A stretch of DNA of 64,000 bases from Halieaceae bacterium (GTDB lineage: Bacteria > Pseudomonadota > Gammaproteobacteria > Pseudomonadales > Halieaceae). The DNA is taken from assembly GCA_016744355.1 (NCBI GenBank), contig JADGEN010000001.1, positions 1 through 64,000 of the forward strand. The letters are read 5' to 3'. This document shows, piece after piece, positions 26,972-34,220 of this stretch (within the stretch, counting starts at the first letter, position 1; each line of letters begins with the position of its first letter). A program made the translations under genes and the position numbers. The notes beneath the pieces are model-generated. The model ran no database searches and was not told where the DNA came from. It was given only the letters and a program-made list of their open reading frames with translations.

Positions 26972-28603
26972 ATGACACAAATTACCTGCTCAGAGGCTAT
27001 GGTCAAATCACTGATCGACAGGGGAGTTGATGCAATCTTCGGCATTCCAGGCGCGCAAACCTATGCGTTTTTCGACGCTTTGTATAAGTACCGGGATCAG
27101 ATCAAGCTTTACGTCAGCCGCCATGAGCAGGGCTCAGCCTACCTGGCCTATGGGTATGCGAAGTCTACCGGGAAGCCCGCTGCCTATTGTGTGGTGCCGG
27201 GACCAGGCGTATTAAATACCACGGCGGCTCTATGTACTGCACACAACGCCCCTGTTCTGTGCATTACCGGGCAGGTTCCCAGTGAGTTCGTGGGGGTAGG
27301 CCATGGCATGCTGCACGAGCTTCCCGACCAGCTTGCTACACTGCGCAGCCTGACCAAATGGGCAGCTCGTGTTGACCATGCCGAACAGGCGCCTTCATTG
27401 CTAGCCGATGCATTCAGGAATATGACCAGCGGGCGTATACAGCCAACAGCACTGGAAATTCCATTGGATGTCCTGGGCCACACTATCGATTCTGATATGG
27501 AGGTGGCGAATATTCCGCCGCCGCAATTTAAACCCGATCTGTCTAAAATCCAGCGGGCGGCAGAAATGATCAAAAAGGCCAAGGCGCCCATGATCTATGT
27601 CGGTAGCGGAGCGGTACATGCCGACAAGGAGCTGGCGCAGCTCGCTAAATTAATCCAGGCGCCCGTTGTTGCCTTCAGGGGCGGGCGTGGCATTGTAGGT
27701 GATGACACACCTTACGGTTTTAATTGTGCGGAGGGTTACAAGTATTACCCTGAAATAGATCTGATGATCGGTATTGGTACCCGCCTGGAGCTACCCGCGT
27801 TTCGTTGGCAGGACGGTATCGCCAACCATGAAATGATTCGTATCGATATTGATCCAACCCAGCTGGTTCGCTTACGCGGTGACCTGGGTATTGTCTCCGA
27901 TTCTCAGCTGGCGGTGCAGGCTCTGCTGGAAGAGCTGGGCCCGGATTATGAATGTGAGGAATCCCGCGAGAAACAGTTCCTGGATATCAAGGCAGAGAGT
28001 CAGAAGGAAATCCAAAAAATACAGCCGCAGATGACCTACCTGAATATCATGCGGGAAGTCTTACCCAGAGAAAGTTTTATCGTGGAGGAAATTTCCCAAG
28101 TGGGCTTTACCTCCTATTATGGATTCCCCCTCTATGAGCCGAGAAAACTTGTAACCTGTGGCTATCAGGGTAATTTGGGGCACGGGTTTCAAACAGCCCT
28201 GGGCGTGAAAATCGCCAACCCGGATACCCCTGTTGTATCTATCGCGGGCGATGGCGGTTTTATGTTCGGTGTGCAGGAACTGGCGACTGCCGTGCAGTAC
28301 AATATCGGTTTGATTACACTCATATTTAATAACAACGCCTTCGGTAATGTGCGTCGCGACCAGACCAATCTCTATGATGGCCATGTACATGGCTCCGAGC
28401 TCAAGAATCCCGATTTTGTTGCACTGGCCAAGAGTTTTGGGGCGGCCGGTTACCGCGCAAACTCTGCAGATGAGTTAAGAGAGCTTTTGCAAAAGGCATT
28501 GATTGAGTCGGAGACGGGTCCAGTAGTTATTGAAGTTCCCTGTGAGCGAGGCAGTGAGGTTTCGCCCTTCGAGTTTTTGTTGCCTGCTAATTATGGGCGA
28601 TAA
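26972..28603 (+). CDS. ThDP-dependent enzyme of the acetolactate synthase-like family
   Basis: A 543-residue thiamine diphosphate enzyme. The cofactor-activating Glu is in SRHEQGSAYLAYGYA near residue 48, the central FAD/DHS-like domain follows, and the ThDP/Mg motif reads GDGGFMF...NNNAFGN (GDG-x-NN). ATG 26972 with AGAG upstream fits the family start; the frame is open for 26 more codons. No regulatory small subunit follows, so it is not the standard IlvBN. It could be a decarboxylase or carboligase for an aromatic or alpha-keto acid. It is divergent from the LysR gene and 152 bp ahead of the reductive dehalogenase fusion. Confidence 0.85.
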   Translation: MTQITCSEAMVKSLIDRGVDAIFGIPGAQTYAFFDALYKYRDQIKLYVSRHEQGSAYLAYGYAKSTGKPAAYCVVPGPGVLNTTAALCTAHNAPVLCITGQVPSEFVGVGHGMLHELPDQLATLRSLTKWAARVDHAEQAPSLLADAFRNMTSGRIQPTALEIPLDVLGHTIDSDMEVANIPPPQFKPDLSKIQRAAEMIKKAKAPMIYVGSGAVHADKELAQLAKLIQAPVVAFRGGRGIVGDDTPYGFNCAEGYKYYPEIDLMIGIGTRLELPAFRWQDGIANHEMIRIDIDPTQLVRLRGDLGIVSDSQLAVQALLEELGPDYECEESREKQFLDIKAESQKEIQKIQPQMTYLNIMREVLPRESFIVEEISQVGFTSYYGFPLYEPRKLVTCGYQGNLGHGFQTALGVKIANPDTPVVSIAGDGGFMFGVQELATAVQYNIGLITLIFNNNAFGNVRRDQTNLYDGHVHGSELKNPDFVALAKSFGAAGYRANSADELRELLQKALIESETGPVVIEVPCERGSEVSPFEFLLPANYGR

Positions 28604-28700
28604 GCTGAACCCAACATTATCAATGTGCCGCGAGATAGCCTGTGCGTGCTTCTGCCACGCCACAGAAATTGCGTAATTTCCGGGGAGTCGAACTGCTCTT

Positions 28701-28716
28701 CCTATAGAAATATAGG
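28701..28716. promoter_or_regulatory. Inverted repeat before the reductive dehalogenase gene
   Basis: CCTATAGAAATATAGG is a perfect 6+4+6 inverted repeat, flanked by TT on the left and GAA on the right, which nearly extends the symmetry. A TATATT hexamer at 28722-28727 may be a -10 box, placing the repeat over the -35 region. It lies 40 bp before the gene, where a regulator could switch it apart from the ThDP gene. Confidence 0.5.
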
Positions 28717-28755
28717 GAAATTATATTTTTCATATAAGAGAGGTAGGGCTACCCT

Positions 28756-31700
28756 GTGCGCATGAAACTATTCTCGCATAAGAACCGCCCCTTCCATCTA
28801 GGCCCTTATCTGCTGGAAAGGCTGCCCCGCCTGAATGGGCCGGCAGATCTCAGTTGTGTACCACCCATGCAGGCATTGTCCTTTCACCGGGAGCAAGCTG
28901 ATAGCCTGGTGAACGCCATGCGCCGCTATCAGGCGATGCTTGATGTTATTCGCGATGGCTTGGTTAAAAAGGAGCGGGCGGTCATTCCGCGGGACCACGA
29001 CGAGCGCTCCCGGCATTTGAAATCCTTCGGTTACTACCAGGATGCCTCCCAGGCGGGCATTTGTGCATTGTCGCCAGATATGTTCCTGGCAGAGCCACTA
29101 GAGAACCCCGATACGGGTGATATCGCCGATATCGTGCGAAACAAGCAGACTAAAACTCTGGCTGCAGGCATCGATGTTGTGATGGCTGAACTCAAGGAGT
29201 CCATGGAGGCGCCGCCGAAATCTATCGCACGCCATACCCATGCGATCGTCTATATGTACGAGTATCCCCGAGACCCTGCAGCGGATGAGGTGGGGTGTGA
29301 CTGGATACACGACGCACAAGCAGAACGGGCCTGTGTGCGAGCCTCCGAGACTGCGGCCATTTTGTCTAACTATATTCGTCTTTTGGGCTACGAAGCCAGG
29401 GGGCACAGCAGTACCTGTAGTGAGGTAGACCTCAATCGCCTCGCCGTTGCGGCGGGGCTCGCACAGGTAGAGCAGGGACCGCACGGTCCCGTTATCACCA
29501 ACCCCTATACCGGAACACGTTTCGGGCTCTGCGCCATCACCACCACACTGGAACTGGCACCTGATCAGCCCCTGGCTGAAATTACTGTGGCAGACCGCTG
29601 GCGCACTCACGGACCCACCTGGTGGTTGGGGAAGGGTGTCGCCAAGAATCGTTTTAACCAGGTACCCTACAAAAGCAGGCTCTTTCGGGATGGCCACCAG
29701 CCCTTCGAGCGAAGCAAGCGCGTCGATGTGCCCACCACACTGATCGACGAGCAGCGTATTCCACGGGTGCCCAAGCGCACCGATATGTTTGCCCGTGCGA
29801 TTTTTGGCGACATGGGTAAGCCGACGCAGGATGCTGCGCGCCACGGTAACTACGTGCGCAAGAGTGCGGCCAGTTTTTCGGCGCGGCGATCGCTGGGGGC
29901 ATTTGTATTGTTGCAAGATGGGCCCAGTGCCGAGGCTGTGCTGCCGTCGGCAACTGACGCTCAAACTAACGCAGACAATATTAAGGCGGCGCTGAATTTT
30001 CTGGGAGCGGATGCTGTAGGTATCTCCCGCTGTCCCGACTGGGCCTATTACTCCCACGACGCCGTGGGCGAGCCATTGCCTGCGTATCACCCGAATGCTA
30101 TTTCGGTCATTATCGACCAGGGCTTTGAAACCATGGAAGGGGCCTCGGGGGATGACTGGATCGCCTGTTCCCAATCCATGCGTGCTTATCTGCGTTTTTC
30201 CCTGCTGGGCGGCATTATCGGTGACCAGATACGCAACCTGGGTTACGGCGCGCGCGTGCACACGGTGATGGACGGTGAGGTATTGCAGCCGCCGCTACTG
30301 CTGCTGTCCGGGTTGGGTGAAGTCAGCCGTATCGGCGAGGTCATTCTCAACCCCTTCCTGGGGCCGCGGCTCAAGTCCGGGGTGATTACCACCGACATGC
30401 CTATGATTTTTGACAAGCCCATCGATTTCGGGCTGCAGAGCTTTTGTGAGCAGTGCAACAAGTGCGCGCGGGAGTGTCCCTCCGGGGCCATTACCGCGGG
30501 GCCGAAACGTATGTTTAATGGCTACGAAATCTGGAAGTCCGATAGCCAGAAGTGTACGACTTATCGAGTCACCCAGGCCGCAGGCGCCATGTGCGGACGG
30601 TGTATGAAAACCTGTCCCTGGAATCTGGAAGGCCTGTTCGCCGAGGCACCTTTTCGCTGGTTGGCTTCTAATGTGCCGGCGGCGGCGAAACAGCTCGCGG
30701 CGCTGGATGATCGCCTGGGCCACGGTAGTATTAATCCGCTGAAGAAGTGGTGGTGGGACCTGGAAATGGTCGAAGATGGCCCCTATCAGCCTTCCTCTCA
30801 CGGGGGCTCATCCCGAGATCTGCAAACCGATTTGAACCTTCGCCACGAGGATCAGACACTCGCTGTTTATCCCGCCAATCTGGCGCCCGACCCTTACCCC
30901 TTTCCGTTTCCCATGGATCGAGAGGAGGGCATCGAAGCCTACGACAAACTGATTGGCCCCGAGGAGTACCAGTCCCGGTTGGATGCCGGGGATGTTGAGC
31001 ATCTGGCCCACGAGTATCAACTGCCACAAGGCGATGCGCCTGTACTGCGCCTGAACGTGGCGAAAGTTGAAGCCATGACTGATTCGGTAAGCAAGTATGA
31101 ACTGCGCTACGAGGACGGCAGCCCGCTGCCGCCATTTGAGGCGGGAGCGCACCTGGACGTGGTGGTGGCCCCTGAGTTTTTCCGCCAGTACAGTCTGTCG
31201 GGGAACCCCGCTGATACCGGTGTATACCAGATTGCTGTGCTGCGTGAAGAGGAGGGCCGTGGGGGCTCGCAACTTATGCATCGTATTTTTGCCGAGGGCC
31301 GCAAGGTATTTGTTTCCCGGCCCATTAACCATTTTCCGTTGGAGGAGAGTGCCAAACGAGTTTTGCTGATGGGCGGTGGTATTGGTATTACCCCCATGCT
31401 GGCGATGGCTCACCGACTGCATGCTCTTGGGTCTGAATTCGAATTGCACTATTCCTGTTCCAGAAGAACCGACGCGGGCTTCCTGCAGGATATCGCCGAG
31501 GCACCCTGGTCGGATCGCGCGCAGCTGCACTTTAGTCAGGAGGGTACGCGCGCCGATCTTAATGTGCTGCTTGCCAATTATGGTGAGGGCGATCATCTCT
31601 ATACCTGCGGCCCCGATCGCTATATGTCCTCGGTGCTGGAGGCCGGCGAGCGCCAGGGCTGGCCGGATGAGGCACTGCATAGGGAATATTTTTCCGTTCC

Positions 31701-31989
31701 GGAAACGCCAGAGTACGAGAACCACGAGTTCAGCCTGCGCATTGCGGGTAGTGACCGAGTGATCGAGGTGCCTGCCGGTACCACAGGCGCAGGCGCCCTG
31801 GTGGCTGCGGGTGTGCATGTGGACCTCAAGTGTTCAGATGGTATTTGTGGCGTGTGTAAGTGCCGCGTACTGGAAGGCGATGTCGAACACCGGGACTTTG
31901 TGTTGTCCAAAGCACAGCGGGAACAGAGTATGATCCTGTGTCAGTCGCGTGCGGCCGAGCCGGGCGGTGAGTTGCTGATTGAGCTTTGA
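28756..31989 (+). CDS. Self-sufficient reductive dehalogenase: RdhA fused to FMN/[2Fe-2S] reductase
   Basis: A 1077-residue cytoplasmic fusion. Residues ~1-680 are a reductive-dehalogenase (RdhA) catalytic part of the cobalamin type, with two [4Fe-4S] sites: CEQCNKCARECP (Cys564, 567, 570, 574) and Cys600 plus CGRCMKTCPW (613, 616, 620). Residues ~760-1077 are a phthalate-dioxygenase-reductase-like module: flavin motif RQYSLSGNP, NAD(P) motif LLMGGGIGITPML, and a plant-type [2Fe-2S] site CSDGICGVCKC (1026, 1031, 1034, plus a later Cys near 1063). Electrons from NAD(P)H would pass through FMN and 2Fe-2S to the Fe-S/B12 site to remove halide from an organohalide, usually a halophenol. There is no Tat signal and no RdhB anchor. 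The order matches BhbA of Comamonas. Start is GTG 28756 (TAGGG 7 nt upstream) or ATG 28762. Confidence 0.92.
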   Translation: MRMKLFSHKNRPFHLGPYLLERLPRLNGPADLSCVPPMQALSFHREQADSLVNAMRRYQAMLDVIRDGLVKKERAVIPRDHDERSRHLKSFGYYQDASQAGICALSPDMFLAEPLENPDTGDIADIVRNKQTKTLAAGIDVVMAELKESMEAPPKSIARHTHAIVYMYEYPRDPAADEVGCDWIHDAQAERACVRASETAAILSNYIRLLGYEARGHSSTCSEVDLNRLAVAAGLAQVEQGPHGPVITNPYTGTRFGLCAITTTLELAPDQPLAEITVADRWRTHGPTWWLGKGVAKNRFNQVPYKSRLFRDGHQPFERSKRVDVPTTLIDEQRIPRVPKRTDMFARAIFGDMGKPTQDAARHGNYVRKSAASFSARRSLGAFVLLQDGPSAEAVLPSATDAQTNADNIKAALNFLGADAVGISRCPDWAYYSHDAVGEPLPAYHPNAISVIIDQGFETMEGASGDDWIACSQSMRAYLRFSLLGGIIGDQIRNLGYGARVHTVMDGEVLQPPLLLLSGLGEVSRIGEVILNPFLGPRLKSGVITTDMPMIFDKPIDFGLQSFCEQCNKCARECPSGAITAGPKRMFNGYEIWKSDSQKCTTYRVTQAAGAMCGRCMKTCPWNLEGLFAEAPFRWLASNVPAAAKQLAALDDRLGHGSINPLKKWWWDLEMVEDGPYQPSSHGGSSRDLQTDLNLRHEDQTLAVYPANLAPDPYPFPFPMDREEGIEAYDKLIGPEEYQSRLDAGDVEHLAHEYQLPQGDAPVLRLNVAKVEAMTDSVSKYELRYEDGSPLPPFEAGAHLDVVVAPEFFRQYSLSGNPADTGVYQIAVLREEEGRGGSQLMHRIFAEGRKVFVSRPINHFPLEESAKRVLLMGGGIGITPMLAMAHRLHALGSEFELHYSCSRRTDAGFLQDIAEAPWSDRAQLHFSQEGTRADLNVLLANYGEGDHLYTCGPDRYMSSVLEAGERQGWPDEALHREYFSVPETPEYENHEFSLRIAGSDRVIEVPAGTTGAGALVAAGVHVDLKCSDGICGVCKCRVLEGDVEHRDFVLSKAQREQSMILCQSRAAEPGGELLIEL

Positions 31990-32032
31990 GGGCGCTGATA
32001 AGTAAACTGGTATCGGATTCTCTGCGTCAGTT

Positions 32033-33326
32033 GGCTCTACATCATTAACGTGGGACACCGGCATTCATTAAACTGATTTTGCGAAGATCGTTTAATGGAG
32101 AGAATACCGATGTCCCACGCAGGAACAATTATAGGCATGCCTGGCCTAGAGATCGAACGAGTAGACCGTAACCAAGGCATAGAGGTGTGGGCGAAGCCCA
32201 CACACAGGCCCAACTGCAAGCATTGCCAGGGGGGGGTGGCCTAAAGATTAAGGCTACTCATCAGCGGACAGTGAAGCACACCCGCCAGGGCAACCAGGTG
32301 ATGACCCTGCACCTGCGGGTGCCCAAGTACCATTGCCATCAGTGTGGGCGATACTTCCGCCATGCGTTCGTGGGTATTCGACCGCGCTATCGTGCCTCTG
32401 AGGCGTACCGAATGGAAGTCTTTGAGGCTCATGATGGTGGCGTGACGCAGCGCAAGCTCTCACGGACACATCACATTAGTCCGGCAACCGTCGAACGCTG
32501 GTATCAGCACCATATTGGCCAGAGGCGATCTGAAATGGCCAACCGGCCATGCCCTCGGGTCTTAGGCATTGATGAACACTTTTTTACGCGTAAGAAGGGC
32601 TTTGCCACCACGTTTGTAGACCTGAGGAAACACAGGGTGTTCGATGTCAAACTGGGCCGCTCTGAACCCAGTTTACGCCGCTATTTACGCGCTCTTGAAG
32701 GGAAAGACAATGTCCGAGTAGTCGTCATGGACCTATCTGAAACCTACCGTAGTATTGCTTGCCGCTACTTTCCCGAGGCGACCATTGTAGCCGATCGATT
32801 CCACGTCGTGAGACTGGTCAATCAGCACTTTATGAAGGTCTGGCAGCAGCATGACCCAGAGGGGAGGAAAAACCGAGGCTTAATCAGCCTGATGCGCCGG
32901 CATCAGTGGCGTTTAAAAGATGAGCAGCAGACGAATCTCATGAGCTACCTAGCTGATTATCCGGTACTGAAAGCGCTGTATGTCGTGAAGCAAAAGCTGA
33001 TTCGTTTTATGTTGCTAAAGACCCGCCGAGCGAGAAGGAAGCTACCGCGCTATCTTGAGCTGCTGGAACAGCTACAGGACAGTCCGTTACGAACGCTGGC
33101 AAAGACATTGAAATCCTGGATGGGACCTATCCTTGCCATGTGGCGGTTCAGCAAAACCAACGGCATTACCGAGGGCTTCCACAACAAGATGGAAATGATG
33201 TCGAGACGAGCGTATGGTTTTAGAAACTTTGAGAACTATCGGTTGAGAGTTCTGGTTCACTGCGGGTGGGATGGGGTTATCAACCGTGTACGATGAATGC
33301 CCATCCCCCGTTAATTGGGTAGAGCC
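32033..33326 (+). mobile_element. ISL3-family insertion sequence
   Basis: A 1294-bp element. The ends share GGCTCTAC at the tip, ATTAACG, and GGCATTCAT further in (left 32033-32069; right, reversed, 33292-33326), typical of ISL3 elements whose ends begin GGCTCT. The 8-bp flanks (CGTCAGTT and GAGCCGTT) do not match, so no target duplication is left. It sits 43 bp after the reductive dehalogenase stop and 42 bp before the left attachment repeat of the island. Confidence 0.85.
32110..33296 (+). pseudogene. ISL3 transposase, split by a frameshift at a G run
   Basis: The N-terminus starts at ATG 32110 and carries the first zinc-finger cysteines (NCKHC), then stops at TAA 32242. The rest continues in the -1 frame, sharing an eight-G run at 32229-32236: KIKATHQRTVKHT, YHCHQCGRYF (second finger), and the DDE domain with VLGIDEHFF, VVVMDLSETYRS and GITEGFHNKMEMMSRRAYGF. 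Joined, it would be ~395 residues, normal for the family. A perfect 8-bp hairpin (GTGTGGGC/GCCCACAC, 32185-32203) lies upstream of the run. It is either a slip mutation, a sequencing error in the run, or -1 frameshifting. The track-like start at GTG 32187 alone would lack the first finger. Confidence 0.82.
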
Positions 33327-33368
33327 GAGCCGTTTAAACAACTTGGGAGAACTTGGGAGGAGATAATA

Positions 33369-33413
33369 TGGTAGCTACGGGTGGACTTGAACCACCGACC
33401 CCAGCATTATGAA
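33369..33413 (-). repeat. Left attachment repeat: orphan 3' half of tRNA-Met
   Basis: These 45 bases are identical to 48106-48150, the CCA end, T arm and anticodon-side half of the tRNA-Met(CAT) gene. There is no 5' half here, so it is not a tRNA gene. Together the two copies bound a 14.7-kb island inserted at the tRNA. A 10-bp direct duplication (ACTTGGGAGA/G) lies just to the left at 33341-33360. Confidence 0.93.
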
Positions 33414-33700
33414 AAATTCTATTTGGAGAGGCCAACAAGCGCCTCCAAACAATGTTGCGCGATTTTAAATGTCCTTGGATTCGTCCGAAACTGCATGGAA
33501 TAACGGGTTGCCGAGGTAGTATGGTGTAACTTATTCTGGTCTCTGATGCATCAGCTCATCATGTCGTAGTTGAGTCCTGAAATGTGTCGAATAGATGAGC
33601 ATAGCCCTCCGCGGCATGCCAGGAAGTGTTGTCGCGCCCGTGTGTGCCTCCACCATCAATCGAGTCCTCGGTGGTTTTGTTACTTCTTTTCCTCAATGTA

Positions 33701-33801
33701 TTGCCTTATATGTAAACAATATTGCCACATATGAAAACTGTTGCGCCTTCATCTGTTTAAAATTGCGCCTTAATTGTGCATCGGGTGGATTCCGCGAACA
33801 G
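33701..33801 (+). repeat. Island 101-bp repeat, copy 1
   Basis: This stretch matches copy 2 (37250-37350) at about 93 of 101 positions by eye. It contains CATATG, AATATT and TTTAAAATTG, and ends in GGGTGGATTCCGCGAACAG. It lies 41 bp upstream of the small membrane protein gene and has no terminal inverted repeats. It is probably a shared promoter/5' leader region. Confidence 0.88.
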
Positions 33802-33842
33802 TTTCTGAAAGAGCGCAATCAATAAACGGAAGTGAAGTCACA

Positions 33843-34217
33843 ATGAATAAAATACTGAGTGTGCTGGTACTGTTACCCGCAGTTTTATTTTTAGTCACCG
33901 GCCTGCGCTGGCTGATAGATCCTGCCGGAATCGCACCCGAATTCGGGCTGGTACTGGGCGAGGGCTTAGGGCTCAGTTCGCAGGTGGGCGATATGTCGGG
34001 CTTTTTCCTCACTCTGGGCATTTGTATGTTGGTGGCCCTGGTGAGTGGGCGCCGCGCCTGGTACTACCCGCCAGCGCTGTTGCTGTTGTTGACTGCAGTC
34101 GGTCGCGTGATCGCCTGGCTGTTACATGATGCGGCGTTGGCATCGCAGATCGGTGTGGAGGTTGTGGTCGCGGTGATCCTGCTTGTCGCCTCCCGTCGCC
34201 TCGCGCAGGAAGCCTGA
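33843..34217 (+). CDS. Small four-helix membrane protein (DUF4345-like)
   Basis: A 124-residue integral membrane protein with four hydrophobic segments (SVLVLLPAVLFLVTGLRWLI; SGFFLTLGICMLVALVSG; YPPALLLLLTAVGRVIAWLL; IGVEVVVAVILLVASRRL). The pattern, with an Arg-Trp-Leu after helix 1 and Gly-Arg in helix 3, resembles DUF4345 proteins, of unknown function. ATG 33843 is chosen because the hydrophobic start follows it. It is 3 bp from the sulfatase gene and so in its operon. Confidence 0.65.
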   Translation: MNKILSVLVLLPAVLFLVTGLRWLIDPAGIAPEFGLVLGEGLGLSSQVGDMSGFFLTLGICMLVALVSGRRAWYYPPALLLLLTAVGRVIAWLLHDAALASQIGVEVVVAVILLVASRRLAQEA

Positions 34218-34220
34218 ACC

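Noticed and set aside
29098..30261. Long minus-strand open frame (387 codons) inside the reductive dehalogenase
   Set aside because: Antisense shadow; the sense protein has all expected motifs and the antisense has none.
33369..33413. A second tRNA-Met gene
   Set aside because: Only the 3' half is present; no D arm or 5' acceptor strand.
33595..33825. Open frame reading through repeat copy 1 (ends C-A-S-G-G-F-R-E)
   Set aside because: The same C-A-x-G-G-F-R-E reading occurs in copies 2 and 3 only because the DNA is repeated; upstream codons differ and there is no common start, so a shared peptide is unlikely.
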